This document shows, piece after piece, positions 51,739 to 63,980 of a DNA stretch of 64,000 nucleotides. The notes under the pieces are model-generated. The model was not told the origin of the DNA and did not search any database. It was given only the letters and a program-made list of their open reading frames with translations. The first letter of the stretch is position 1. Every line of letters starts with the position of its first letter. Source of the DNA: Pohlia nutans (lineage: Eukaryota; Streptophyta; Bryopsida; Bryales; Mniaceae); assembly GCA_022496805.1 (NCBI GenBank), contig CM040100.1, positions 26,751,009 through 26,815,008 on the forward strand. Direction: 5' to 3'. The translations under genes were made by a program, and so were the position numbers.

Positions 51739-54700
51739 ATGGCTACATTTGAGGGTGAAGGTGCTAAGGTTGTAGACAAGTTCGATGGCGTCAACTTCCA
51801 CTTGTGGAAATTCAAGATGGAAATGGTCATGGCCGAAAAAGAATTGTGGGAGATAGTTGAGGGTAGTGAGGAACCGCCTTCGTCCGACGCCGAGGCTAGG
51901 GTACGAACTGCGTACACTCGGCGAGAGAAAAAGGCCTTTGCGATTTTGGCTCTTAATCTTTCTGATTCCCAGCTTTCTCATATTCGGTCGTGCAAGACTC
52001 CCGCCGAGGCATGGGCCAAGCTTTGCAATATTCATGAGGCAAAGAGCTTGGTCAATATCTTGTTTTTGAGGCGGAAGTTTTTCACCATCAAGATGGAAGA
52101 AAACGACGACATGCTGGCGCACATCAACAAAGTCAAGGCTCTTGCGGATCAGCTCAACGGCGCAGACGTCAACATTACCGACGGTGATATCGTTATGACG
52201 CTCCTCGAGAGTTTGCCGCCGTCGTACGAGTATCTTATCGTTGCTATGGAGAGTAGGCCCATTAGCGAGCTCACTCTTGATTATGTGACATCACGGTTGT
52301 TGCATGAACTCTCGCGGCGCAAAGAGAACGAGACTCGTGGCGATAGCGCGGCGCTTATGGCGAAGCAATCCAAGAGCGGTGCCAGTGGGAGCTCTACAGA
52401 CAAGGTATGCTACTATTGCGGTAAGAAGGGCCACTTGGCAAAATTTTGCTACAAACGCAAGAGAGAGGAAAGTGCCAACAATACAAAGGTCAACGATGCA
52501 GGTGATGAGTACGCATTTATGACTAGCGTCTCTTCTTGTAGTGATGACGGGGACGAGTATGCAATGATGGCAAGTGACGTGTCATGCAATGGTAGTGTGA
52601 TCGATTGGATTGTTGATTCGGGAGCCTCGAGTCACATGGCGCCCATTAGGACTTGTTTCCAATCATATCACGTCATATCTCCAAAGAATGTCATTTTGGG
52701 TGATGATACGGTTCTTCAAGCCGTGGGTAAAGGATCCATCGTCGTAGACACCGAGGTGAAGGGTCGTGTGAAGACAATTACCATCCATGATGTCCTCCAC
52801 GTTCCCAAGTTGAAGGCAAATCTTTTATCGGTGCGACATTTGGTGATGAAGCATTTGCGAGTGGAATTTAGCGACCAAGGGTGTTTTGTGTTGTCTCCAA
52901 GTCGTGAGGAGGTGGCCATTATACACGAAGTCAACGGCTTGTACCAAATCAAGTTTTCCAAGATGCACGCGGCGGAATCCGCAACGTTGGTGCAATCGAG
53001 TTCAAACGAAGACAAGTTGGCGTTGTGGCATCGTCGTCTCGGGCATTTGAATGTCAAGAGTGTGAAAGCACTGCGTGGAATGGTAAGTGGCATGGATCTT
53101 GCACAATCACACGTCGCACCTAGTTCATTCACATGTGAGGGTTGTATTGAAGGCAAGCAACAACGCTCACCGTTTCCAGTTGATGGGGCAACTCGTGCAA
53201 CCAAGGTTCTTGAGATTGTGCATTCCGACGTGTGTGGTCCAATGAAGACCACGTCTATGGGGGGTTGCAAGTATTTTGTGACGTTCATTGATGATTTTTC
53301 GAGGAAGATATGGTTGTATCCGATCAAAGCAAAGAGCGAGTGTTTTGAGAAGTTCAAAGAGTTCAAGGCGTTGGTTGAGAAGCAATCCGAGCACAAGATC
53401 AAGGTGTTTCGATCGGATAATGGTGGCGAGTTCATGTCCAACCAATTTGGAGAGTTATTGAAGAAAGAAGGCATTGCTAGACAAACCACAACGCCATATA
53501 CACCACAACAAAACGGAGTTGCAGAGCGTGCAAATCGAACAATTGTGGAAATGGCAAGGAGTATGTTGCATGCACAAAATTTGGGTTTGGACCTTTGGGC
53601 GGAAGCGGTGGTGACTGCAGTGTACACACGCAACCGATGCCCGACGAGTGCAGTTCAAAACATGACACCAGAGCAAGCGTGGAGTGGTAGGCCACCCCGC
53701 GTGGAGCACATGCGCACATTTGGATGCATCGCATTTGCAAAGGTACCCGATTCTCAAAGAACCAAACTTGAGGCCAAGGCAACAAAATGTGTGTTTCTTG
53801 GATATTGTGAAGGTACCAAGGCGTACAGGCTCATGTCGCTCGAGACCAAGAAGATCATTCGAGCTCGTGATGTGACATTTTGCGAGAATTCCAAGGTTGA
53901 AGACAATTTGGACGATGGTCCAAGTGGGAGAAGTGGCGATAAACCAGCGATTGTGGACCAATCTTCCAAATCTCCCGTTATTGATATTGTTGATGAAGAC
54001 GAAGATGACGAAGATGGTGGTGATGAGGAACATATTGAGGAGCGACCTTTGAAGACGAAGAATGGCGAGAAAAAGGCACAAGCAACGGCGGTTGAAGACA
54101 ATGCATCCTCGAGCGATCGTCGTTATCCAGAGAGAAATCGTAGACCACTTGGCGAGTGGTGGAAGAATCATATTCTCCCTCAAGGTGAGGAGGAGCATGC
54201 AAACGTTGCACTTTTAGATGCTCCATTGACGATTCGTGAAGCGTTGAGTTGTGATGATGCAAACAAGTGGGAGCAAGCCATGCAAGAGGAGTACAAATCC
54301 TTGATGGACAATGGCACTTGGGAATTGACTCCCCTCCCCAAGAATCGCAACGCTATCGGTTGTAAGTGGGTATTTCGTGCAAAGAGAGATGCAACGGGTG
54401 ATGTGGTTCGTTATAAGGCAAGATTGGTGGCAAAGGGCTTTTCACAAATCGAAGGTGTTGATTTTCATGAGACCTTTGCACCGGTGGCGAAATTCACCAC
54501 TATTCGATGCATTTTGGCCATCGGGGCTGCCATGGATTTGGAAATGCATCAAATGGATGTGAAGACGGCGTTCTTGAACGGCGAGTTGGACGAGGACATC
54601 TACATGGTGCAACCCGAAGGATTTGTGCAACGAGGTAATGAGAACCTTGTTTGCAAGTTGAACAAGTCATTGTATGGGTTGAAGCAATCTCCACGCGCAT

Positions 54701-55812
54701 GGTATCAAAAGATTGACACGTTTCTTAATCATATCGGGTTCACAAGGAGCATCGCTGATCACAGCTTGTATTTCATGCAAAAGGGGCAACATGTGGTCAT
54801 CGTGATCATATATGTGGATGATTTGATCATCCTTGCAAGTTGTATGAGCTCTTTGAAGGCATTGAAGGCAATGCTTGAGAACGAGTACGAGATGAGTGAT
54901 CTGGGTGAGTTGCACTTTTGTTTAGGAGTTGAGTTTGTGCGAGATAGAGCAACACGAACCATAACAATGAATCAAAGCAAGTATGTTATGGATGTTCTCA
55001 AACGCTTTGGCATGGAGGATTGCAAACCGGTTGGCACTCCATTGGATGTGAATTCCAAACTCGTGAAACTCACCAGTGAGGAGTATGCATTAGAGGCTCA
55101 ATCTATGGTGGATGTGCCATACAAGCAAGCTGTAGGGTCATTGATGTATGCTATGATTGCAACAAGGCCGGACCTTGCGTATCCAATCAGCGTTGTGAGT
55201 CAACACATGGCAAGACCGGGTTCAAGTCATTGGGTTGCGGTCAAGAGGATCATGCGGTACTTGAAAGGCACAAGTGATGTGAGGTTGTGTCTTGGAGGTG
55301 ACAACATTGTGTTGAGTGGGTATTGTGATGCGGATTATGCGGGTGATACCAATGATCGTAGATCCACCACGGGGTACATGTTCAAAGTTGGATCGGGGGC
55401 CGTTTCATGGAATAGCAAGCGCCAACAAACCACGGCCACGTCAACGGTTGAGGCGGAGTACATGGCGACGAGCCACGGTACGAAGGAGGCCATTTGGTTG
55501 AGGCAACTAATGGCGGATGTGAGATGCACTCAAGAGGAAGCTACCACAATCATGTGTGACAACCAAGGGAGTATGTCATTGGCGAAGAATCCAAAGCATC
55601 ACTCACGTACAAAGCACATTGATGTGCAATATCACTTCATTCGAGAGAAGTTAGAGATGAAGGTGATAGAGTTGAAGTATTGTCCAACGGAGCACATGGT
55701 GGCGGACGTGCTGACAAAGGCTCTTGCGAGAGATCGACATCAAAGACTACTGGTGGCATTTGGGCTCGAAGGCTTTGGCTATTTGCAAAGTGGGAGTGTT
55801 GAAGTAGGATGA
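51739..55812 (+). CDS. gag-pol: Gag-Pol polyprotein, open frame, copy P
   Basis: 1357 residues from the first ATG with all catalytic residues. Private changes are V997N in the reverse transcriptase (FLNHIGF), D1113S (LTSEEYA) and T1286K in RNase H (KNPKHHSRT). It has the EFMSNQFGELL integrase form but ends [12 protein letters not shown], another mixture of subfamily markers. The frame has stayed open although the element lost its 5' LTR, so that loss must be recent. Confidence 0.94.
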   Translation: MATFEGEGAKVVDKFDGVNFHLWKFKMEMVMAEKELWEIVEGSEEPPSSDAEARVRTAYTRREKKAFAILALNLSDSQLSHIRSCKTPAEAWAKLCNIHEAKSLVNILFLRRKFFTIKMEENDDMLAHINKVKALADQLNGADVNITDGDIVMTLLESLPPSYEYLIVAMESRPISELTLDYVTSRLLHELSRRKENETRGDSAALMAKQSKSGASGSSTDKVCYYCGKKGHLAKFCYKRKREESANNTKVNDAGDEYAFMTSVSSCSDDGDEYAMMASDVSCNGSVIDWIVDSGASSHMAPIRTCFQSYHVISPKNVILGDDTVLQAVGKGSIVVDTEVKGRVKTITIHDVLHVPKLKANLLSVRHLVMKHLRVEFSDQGCFVLSPSREEVAIIHEVNGLYQIKFSKMHAAESATLVQSSSNEDKLALWHRRLGHLNVKSVKALRGMVSGMDLAQSHVAPSSFTCEGCIEGKQQRSPFPVDGATRATKVLEIVHSDVCGPMKTTSMGGCKYFVTFIDDFSRKIWLYPIKAKSECFEKFKEFKALVEKQSEHKIKVFRSDNGGEFMSNQFGELLKKEGIARQTTTPYTPQQNGVAERANRTIVEMARSMLHAQNLGLDLWAEAVVTAVYTRNRCPTSAVQNMTPEQAWSGRPPRVEHMRTFGCIAFAKVPDSQRTKLEAKATKCVFLGYCEGTKAYRLMSLETKKIIRARDVTFCENSKVEDNLDDGPSGRSGDKPAIVDQSSKSPVIDIVDEDEDDEDGGDEEHIEERPLKTKNGEKKAQATAVEDNASSSDRRYPERNRRPLGEWWKNHILPQGEEEHANVALLDAPLTIREALSCDDANKWEQAMQEEYKSLMDNGTWELTPLPKNRNAIGCKWVFRAKRDATGDVVRYKARLVAKGFSQIEGVDFHETFAPVAKFTTIRCILAIGAAMDLEMHQMDVKTAFLNGELDEDIYMVQPEGFVQRGNENLVCKLNKSLYGLKQSPRAWYQKIDTFLNHIGFTRSIADHSLYFMQKGQHVVIVIIYVDDLIILASCMSSLKALKAMLENEYEMSDLGELHFCLGVEFVRDRATRTITMNQSKYVMDVLKRFGMEDCKPVGTPLDVNSKLVKLTSEEYALEAQSMVDVPYKQAVGSLMYAMIATRPDLAYPISVVSQHMARPGSSHWVAVKRIMRYLKGTSDVRLCLGGDNIVLSGYCDADYAGDTNDRRSTTGYMFKVGSGAVSWNSKRQQTTATSTVEAEYMATSHGTKEAIWLRQLMADVRCTQEEATTIMCDNQGSMSLAKNPKHHSRTKHIDVQYHFIREKLEMKVIELKYCPTEHMVADVLTKALARDRHQRLLVAFGLEGFGYLQSGSVEVG

Positions 55813-55961
55813 TTGCGTGGGCTGAAGTTGCTCATAGCCATGCGCATAAGCTAGAGTAGATGATGCGAATGAGCTAGACTTGCAACTAGAGAAGTGATAC
55901 TAGTTAGAAGTAATGAGAATTGGGTCTCCCAAGTGATATGGGCTGATCCTAGTGTACTAGG
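55797..55961 (+). repeat. 3' LTR of copy P, first 165 bp only
   Basis: Starts TGTTGAAG and stops at CCTAGTGTACTAGG, followed at once by a new LTR start. Confidence 0.92.
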
Positions 55962-56279
55962 TGTTGAAGTAGGATGATTGCGTGGGCTGATGTTGCTCAT
56001 AGCCATGCGCATTAGGTAGAGTAGATGATGCGAATGAGCTAGACTTGCAACTAGAGAAGTGGTACTAGTTAGAAGTAATGAGAATTGGGTCTCCCAAGTG
56101 ATATGGGCTGATCCTAGTGTACTAGGAGTGGAGTATGGGCTGATGTCCCATATGGTTTGCCAAGGGGACTCCCTTGGGTGTGCTACTTAAGAGGGGCAGC
56201 CCATGAGTAAAGATCATCTCTTTCCTATGCATTCCAAGTGTTTGTGTGAGGCTTTGCCATTCTAATCTAACCTTCAATA
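55962..56279 (+). repeat. LTR Q, solo LTR without matching target duplication
   Basis: Complete 318-bp LTR with normal edges. The left flank is the interior of the LTR of P (CTAGG) and the right flank is RNase H of copy R (ATTGG). The two 5-bp flanks differ and the two flanking sequences are not neighbours in any element, so this is not a simple solo LTR from one insertion. A product of LTR-LTR recombination between two different elements fits best. Confidence 0.88.
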
Positions 56280-59200
56280 ATTGGTATCACCCGCATAATC
56301 CGCATCACAATACCCACTCAACACAATGTTGTCACCTCCAAGACACAACCTCACATCACTTGTGCCTTTCAAGTACCGCATGATCCTCTTGACCGCAACC
56401 CAATGACTTGAACCCGGTCTTGCCATGTGTTGACTCACAACGCTGATTGGATACGCAAGGTCCGGCCTTGTTGCAATCATAGCATACATCAATGACCCTA
56501 CAGCTTGCTTGTATGGCACATCCACCATAGATTGAGCCTCTAATGCATACTCCTCATCGGTGAGTTTCACGAGTTTGGAATTCACATCCAATGGAGTGCC
56601 AACCGGTTTGCAATCCTCCATGCCAAAGCGTTTGAGCACATCCATAACATACTTGCTTTGATTCATTGTTATGGTGCGTGTTGCTCTATCTCGCACAAAC
56701 TCAACTCCTAGACAAAAGTGCAACTCACCCAGATCACTCATCTCGTACTCGTTCTCAAGCATTGCCTTCAATGCCTTTAAAGAGCTCATACAACTTGCAA
56801 GGATGATCAAATCATCCACATATATGATCACGATGACCACATGTTGCCCCTTTTGCATGAAATACAAGCTGTGATCAGCGATGCTCCTTGTGAACCCGAT
56901 ATGAACAAGAAACGTGTCAATCTTTTGATACCATGCGCGTGGAGATTGCTTCAACCCATACAATGACTTGTTCAACTTGCAAACAAGGTTCTCATTACCT
57001 CGTTGCACAAATCCTTCGGGTTGTACCATGTAGATGTCCTCGTCCAACTCGCCGTTCAAGAACGCGGTCTTCACATCCATTTGATGCATTTCCAAATCCA
57101 TGGCAGCCCCGATGGCCAAAATGCATCGAATAGTGGTGAATTTCGCCACCGGTGCAAAGGTCTCATGAAAATCAACACCTTCGATTTGTGAAAAGCCCTT
57201 TGCCACCAATCTTGCCTTATAACGAACCACATCACCCGTTGCATCTCTCTTTGCACGAAATACCCACTTACAACCGATAGCGTTGCGATTCTTGGGGAGG
57301 GGAGTCAATTCCCAAGTGCCATTGTCCATCAACGATTTGTACTCCTCTTGCATGGCTTGCTCCCACTTGTTTGCATCATCACAACTCAACGCTTCACGAA
57401 TCGTCAATGGAGCATCTAAAAGTGCAACGTTTGCATGCTCCTCCTCACCTTGAGGGAGAATATGATTCTTCCACCACTCGCCAAGTGGTCTACGATTTCT
57501 CTCTGGATAACGACGATCGCTCGAGGATGCATTGTCTTCAACCGCCGTTGCTTGTGCCTTTTTCTCGCCATTCTTCGTCTTCAAAGGTCGCTCCTCAATA
57601 TGCTCCTCGTCACCACCATCTTCGTCATCTTCGTCTTCATCAACAATATCAATAACGGGAGATTTGGAAGATTGGTCCACAATGGCCGGTTTATCGCCAC
57701 TTCTCCCACTTGGACCATCGTCCAAATTGTCTTCAACCTTGGAATTCTCGCAAAATGTCACATCACGAGCTCGAATGATCTTCTTGGTCTCGAGCGACAT
57801 GAGCCTGTACGCCTTGGTACCTTCACAATATCCAAGAAACACACATTTTGTTGCCTTGGCCTCAAGTTTGGTTCTTTGAGAATCGGGTACCTTTGCAAAT
57901 GCGATGCATCCAAATGTGCGCATGTGCTCCACGCGGGGTGGCCTCCCACTCCACGCTTGCTCGGGTGTCATGTTTTGAACCGCACTCGTCGGGCATCGGT
58001 TGCGTGTGTACACCGCAGTCACCACCGCTTCCGCCCAAAGGTCCAAACCCAAATTTTGTGCATGCAACATACTCCTTGCCATTTCCACAATTGTTCGATT
58101 TGCACGCTCTGCAACTCCGTTTTGTTGTGGTGTATATGGCGTTGTGGTTTGTCTAGCAATGCCTTCTTTCTTCAATAACTCTCCAAATTGGTTGGACATG
58201 AACTCGCCGCCATTATCCGATCGAAACACCTTGATCTTGTGCTCGGATTGCTTCTCAACCAACGCCTTGAACTCTTTGAACTTCTCAAAACACTCGCTCT
58301 TTGCTTTGATCGGATACAACCATATCTTCCTCGAAAAATCATCAATGAACGTCACAAAATACTTGCAACCCCCCATAGACGTGGTCTTCATTGGACCACA
58401 CACGTCGGAATGCACAATCTCAAGAACCTTGGTTGCACGAGTTGCCCCATCAACTGGAAACGGTGAGCGTTGTTGCTTGCCTTCAATACAACCCTCACAT
58501 GTGAATGAACTAGGTGCGACGTGTGATTGTGCAAGATCCATGCCACTTACCATTCCACGGAGTGCTTTCACACTCTTGACATTCAAATGCCCGAGACGAC
58601 GATGCCACAACGCCAACTTGTCTTCGTTTGAACTCGATTGCACCAACGTTGCCGATTCCGCCGCGTGCATCTTGGAAAACTTGATTTGGTACAAGCCGTT
58701 GACTTCGTGTATAATGGCCACCTCCTCACGACTTGGAGACAACACAAAACACCCTTGGTCGCTAAATTCCACTCGCAAATGCTTCATCACCAAATGTCGC
58801 ACCGATAAAAGATTTGCCTTCAACTTGGGAACGTGGAGGACATCATGGATGGTAATTGTCTTCACACGACCCTTCACCTCGGTGTCTACGACGATGGATC
58901 CTTTACCCACGGCTTGAAGAACCGTATCATCACCCAAAATGACATTCTTTGGAGATATGACGTGATATGATTGGAAACAAGTCCTAATGGGCGCCATGTG
59001 ACTCGAGGCTCCCGAATCAACAATCCAATCGATCACACTACCATTGCATGACACGTCACTTGCCATCATTGCATACTCGTCCCCGTCATCACTACAAGAA
59101 GAGACGCTAGTCATAAATGCGTACTCATCACCTGCATCGTTGACCTTTGTATTGTTGGCACTTTCCTCTCTCTTGCGTTTGTAGCAAAATTTTGCCAAGT

Positions 59201-59894
59201 GGCCCTTCTTACCGCAATAGTAGCATACCTTGTCTGTAGAGCTCCCACTGGCACCGCTCTTGGATTGCTTCGCCATAAGCGCCGCGCTATCGCCACGAGT
59301 CTCGTTCTCTTTGCGCCGCGAGAGTTCATGCAACAACCGTGATGTCACATAGTCAAGAGTGAGCTCGCTAATGGGCCTACTCTCCATAGCAACGATAAGA
59401 TACTCGTACGACGGCGGCAAACTCTCGAGGAGCGTCATAACGATATCACCGTCGGTAATGTTGACGTCTGCGCCGTTGAGCTGATCCGCAAGAGCCTTGA
59501 CTTTGTTGATGTGCGCCAACATGTCGTCGTTTTCTTCCATCTTGATGGTGAAAAACTTGCGCCTCAAAAACAAGATATTGACCAAGCTCTTTGCCTCATG
59601 AATATTGCAAAGCTTGGCCCATGCCTCGGCGGGAGTCTTGCACGACCGAATATGAGAAAGCTGGGAATCAGAAAGATTAAGAGCCAAAATGGCAAAGGCC
59701 TTTTTCTCTCGCCGAGTGTACGCAGTTCGTACCCTAGCCTCGGCGTCGGACGAAGGCGGTTCCTCACTACCCTCAACTATCTCCCACAATTCTTTTTCGG
59801 CCATGACCATTTCCATCTTGAATTTCCACAAGTGGAAGTTGACGCCATCGAACTTGTCTACAACCTTAGCACCTTCACCCTCAAATGTAGCCAT
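56280..59894 (-). pseudogene. gag-pol: Gag-Pol without C-terminal RNase H, copy R
   Basis: Residues 1-1205 in an open frame. Gag, protease, integrase triad and reverse transcriptase with YVDD are complete. RNase H keeps only its first catalytic residue D1197 and lacks E1238 and D1274. The frame runs into LTR sequence and stops almost at once. The integrase form is EFMSNQFGELL. It is broken by the recombination that left LTR Q. Confidence 0.92.
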
Positions 59895-60845
59895 ATCCTT
59901 GATTGAAGGACGTACGCTCACAAAATTCAGCCCCTAGAAAGCTAAGAAAAATTGTTTTTATGATTTTTGACAATTTTGTGATTTGTGAGGCAAATTGCAC
60001 ACGTACGTGCTTCTAATGCCTCCAAACTAATTCCAAACACTAAATCAGCACCTTTGTGCTACACATCAACCTCACAACACTCAATCGTGATGGTTCTTAG
60101 TGAATTTGCACAAGATCATACCACAACACCCTAACTAGGAGAATTGCGCACTCGTTGGCTCAAATCCACTCAAATCAGCACCCTTGTGCTTCACAACACG
60201 TAATGCACCCTATGCACACCCTTGTGCCTTCCAAGGACTCTCAATCAATGCAAATTCAGCCCCTTCAAGTCCTAATTGCATTGAAATTCATCAAATCAGC
60301 CCCGTTGTGCATTCCCTAACCCAAACTCTAATTTTGAGCACTCCAAGGGCATAACTCACATTCCAAACCCTTGTGCAAGAATTGCAATACCAAAATCAGA
60401 TTGTAGACTCACCCCAAGAGCCTCAAAGCATAAAAGTGCCTTGCAACAACACAAGTGCACAAATTGAGCACAAATTGAGCCAATAAGCTCCAATAAGCTC
60501 CAATAAGCTCCAATAAGCTCCAATATACTCCAACAAGCACCAATAAGCTCCAAAGCTCCAATTCAGCCCTTGTAGACGTGTATAAACTCCAAAGTGCTCC
60601 AAAAGCTCCAAATCAACAAATGATAGCTCCAAAGTGCGAATTCAGCCCTCCAACACGTAGATCAAAGGTAGGAAGATTGTAATACCTCCCAATGTCCAAA
60701 TCAGCCCACCAAAGCTCGAATTCAACCCTCCAAAGTTCCAAATCAGCGCTCCAATACTCCAAAATCAGCGCTCCAACGCACGACCTCCACACAATGAGCA
60801 ATCTAATCTTTGACTCACGCAAAACACATGAGTGGGCCCATAACC
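59895..60845 (-). other. 5' leader and PBS of copy R
   Basis: 951 bp, no gene. The PBS is at 60832-60845 and there are four plain 10-bp units. It shares the missing 11-bp unit and the ATTCCCTAACCC variant with copy M although the coding regions differ in type. Confidence 0.85.
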
Positions 60846-61163
60846 TATTGAAGGTTAGATTAGAATGCCAAAGCCTCACACAAACACTTGGAATGCATAG
60901 GAAAGAGATGATCTTTACTCATGGGCTGCCCCTCTTAAGTAGCACACCCAAGGGAGTCCCCTTGGCAAACCATATGGGACATCAGCCCATACTCCACTCC
61001 TAGTACACTAGGATCAGCCCATATCACTTGGGAGACCCAATTCTCATTATCTCTAACTAGTACCACTTCTCTAGTTGCATGTCTAGCTCATTCGCATCAT
61101 CTACTCTAGCTAATGCGCATGGCTATGAGCAACTTCAGCCCACGCAATCATCCGACTTCAACA
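60846..61163 (-). repeat. 5' LTR of copy R
   Basis: 318 bp. The LTR start reads TGTTGAAGTCGG in sense, a variant otherwise seen only in copy J. Confidence 0.93.
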
Positions 61164-63017
61164 GTCCAAACCCAAATTTTGTGCATGCAACATACTCCTT
61201 GCCATTTCCACAATTGTTCGATTTGCACGCTCTGCAACTCCGTTTTGTTGTGGTGTATATGGCGTTGTCGTTTGTCTAGCAATGCCTTCTTTCTTCAATA
61301 ACTCTCCAAATTCGTTGGACAAGAACTCGCCGCCATTATCCGATCGAAACACCTTGATCTTGTGCTCGGATTGCTTCTCAACCAACGCCTTGAACTCTTT
61401 GAACTTCTCAAAACACTCGCTCTTTGCTTTGATCGGATACAACCATATCTTCCTCGAAAAATCATCAATGAACGTCACAAAATACTTGCAACCCCCCATA
61501 GACGTGGTCTTCATTGGTCCACACACGTCGGAATGCACAATCTCAAGAACCTTGGTTGCACGAGTTGCCCCATCAACTGGAAACGGTGAGCGTTGTTGCT
61601 TGCCTTCAATACAACCCTCACATGTGAATGAACTAGGTGCGACGTGTGATTGTGCAAGATCCATGCCACTTACCATTCCACGCAGTGCTTTCACACTCTT
61701 GACATTCAAATGCCCGAGACGACGATGCCACAACGCCAACTTGTCTTCGTTTGAACTCGATTGCACCAACGTTGCCGATTCCGCCGCGTGCATCTTGGAA
61801 AACTTGATTTGGTACAAGCCGTTGACTTCGTGTATAATGGCCACCTCCTCACGACTTGGGGACAACACAAAACACCCTTGGTCGCTAAATTCCACTCGCA
61901 AATGCTTCATCACCAAATGTCGCACCGATAAAAGATTTGCCTTCAACTTGGGAACGTGGAGGACATCATGGATGGTAATTGTCTTCACACGACCCTTCAC
62001 CTCGGTGTCTACGACGATGGATCCTTTACCCACGGCTTGAAGAACCGTATCATCACCCAAAATGACATTCTTTGGAGATATGACGTGATATGATTGGAAA
62101 CAAGTCCTAATGGGCGCCATGTGACTCGAGGCTCCCGAATCAACAATCCAATCGATCACACTACCATTGCATGACACGTCACTTGCCATCATTGCATACT
62201 CGTCCCCGTCATCACTACAAGAAGAGACGCTAGTCATAAATGCGTACTCATCACCTGCATCGTTGACCTTTGTATTGTTGGCACTTTCCTCTCTCTTGCG
62301 TTTGTAGCAAAATTTTGCCAAGTGGCCCTTCTTACCGCAATAGTAGCATACCTTGTCTGTAGAGCTCCCACTGGCACCGCTCTTGGATTGCTTCGCCATA
62401 AGCGCCGCGCTATCGCCACGAGTCTCGTTCTCTTTGCGCCGCGAGAGTTCATGCAACAACCGTGATGTCACATAATCAAGAGTGAGCTCGCTAATGGGCC
62501 TACTCTCCATAGCAACGATAAGATACTCGTACGACGGCGGCAAACTCTCGAGGAGCGTCATAACGATATCACCGTCGGTAATGTTGACGTCTGCGCCGTT
62601 GAGCTGATCCGCAAGAGCCTTGACTTTGTTGATGTGTGCCAACATGTCGTCGTTTTCTTCCATCTTGATGGTGAAAAACTTGCGCCTCAAAAACAAGATA
62701 TTGACCAAGCTCTTTGCCTCATGAATATTGCAAAGCTTGGCCCATGCCTCGGCGGGAGTCTTGCACGACCGAATATGAGAAAGCTGGGAATCAGAAAGAT
62801 TAAGAGCCAAAATCGCAAAGGCCTTTTTCTCTCGCCGAGTGTACGCAGTTCGTACCCTAGCCTCGGCGTCGGACGAAGGCGGTTCCTCACTACCCTCAAC
62901 TATCTCCCACAATTCTTTTTCGGCCATGACCATTTCCATCTTGAATTTCCACAAGTGGAAGTTGACGCCATCGAACTTGTCTACAACCTTAGCACCTTCA
63001 CCCTCAAATGTAGCCAT
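61164..63017 (-). pseudogene. gag-pol: Gag to end of integrase core, copy S
   Basis: Residues 1-618 in an open frame: Gag, zinc knuckle, protease, HHCC and the full integrase triad D497/D560/E596, ending 22 residues later at GLD. Reverse transcriptase and RNase H are absent. A private change gives EFLSNEFGELL after D560. Copy R cut it. Confidence 0.9.
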
Positions 63018-63980
63018 ATCCTTGATTGAAGGACGTACGCTCACAAAATTCAGCCCCTAGAAAGCTAAGAAAAATTGTTTTTATGATTTTTTGACAATTT
63101 TGTGATTTGTGAGGCAAATTGCACACGTACGTGCTTCTAATGCCTCCAAACTAATTCCAAACACTAAATCAGCACCTTTGTGCTACACATCAACCTCACA
63201 ACACTCAATCGTGATGGTTCTTAGTGAATTTGCACAAGATCATACCACAACACTCTAACTAGGAGAATTGCGCACTCGTTGGCTCAAATCCACTCAAATC
63301 AGCACCCTTGTGCTTCACAACACGTAATGCACCCTATGCACACCCTTGTGCCTTCCAAGGACTCTAAATCAATGCAAATTCAGCCCCTTCAAGTCCTAAT
63401 TGCATTGAAATTCATCAAATCAGCCCCGTTGTGCATTCACTAACCCAAACTCTAATTTTGAGCACTCCAAGGGCATAACTCACATTCCAAACCCTTGTGC
63501 AAGAATTGCAATACCAAAATCAGATTGTAGACTCACCCCAAGAGCCTCAAAGCATAAAAGTGCCTTGCAACAACACAAGTGCACAAATTGAGCACAAATT
63601 GAGCCAATAAGCTCCAATAAGCTCCAATAAGCTCCAATCAGCTCCAATATACTCCAACAAGCACCAATAAGCTCCAAAGCTCCAATTCAGCCCTTGTAGA
63701 CGGGTATAAACTCCAAAGGTGCTCCAAAGTGCTCCAAAAGCTCCAAATCAACAAATGATAGCTCCAAAGTGCGAATTCAGCCCTCCAACACGTAGATCAA
63801 AGGTAGGAAGATTGTAATACCTCCCAATGTCGAAATCAGCCCACCAAAGCTCGAATTCAGCCCTCCAAAGTTCCAAATCAGCGCTCCAATACTCCAAAAT
63901 CAGCGCTCCAACGCACGACCTCCACACAATGAGCAATCTAATCTTTGACTCACGCAAAACACATGAGTGGGCCCATAACC
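63018..63980 (-). other. 5' leader and PBS of copy S
   Basis: 963 bp, no gene. The PBS is at 63967-63980. The 10-bp array has three plain units plus one variant. It has the private change GACGGGTATAAAC. Confidence 0.85.

Larger units (their letters stand above)
51326..55961 (+). mobile_element. Copia element copy P, lacking 5' LTR and half of 3' LTR
   Basis: Plus-strand copy with the leader remainder, a complete gag-pol and the first 165 bp of its 3' LTR. The 5' LTR, PBS and first half of the leader are missing at the junction with copy O. The 3' LTR stops at CTAGG, where LTR Q begins. It has no promoter LTR of its own, so it is probably inactive unless transcribed from outside. Confidence 0.9.
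56280..61163 (-). mobile_element. Copia element copy R, 3' truncated
   Basis: Minus-strand copy with most of gag-pol, leader, PBS and 5' LTR; its 3' end is missing at the LTR Q junction. The outer 5' LTR edge at 61163 abuts integrase sequence of copy S, so R was inserted into S (target GTCCA at 61164-61168, one side only). Confidence 0.9.

Noticed and set aside
44536..55961. N and P as two halves of one element split by O
   Set aside because: N's leader ends about 250 bp downstream of where P's leader begins in element coordinates, and the overlapping stretch differs (GGGTGATTGTGG against GGGTGTTGTGG, TTGTGAGG against TTGTCAGG).
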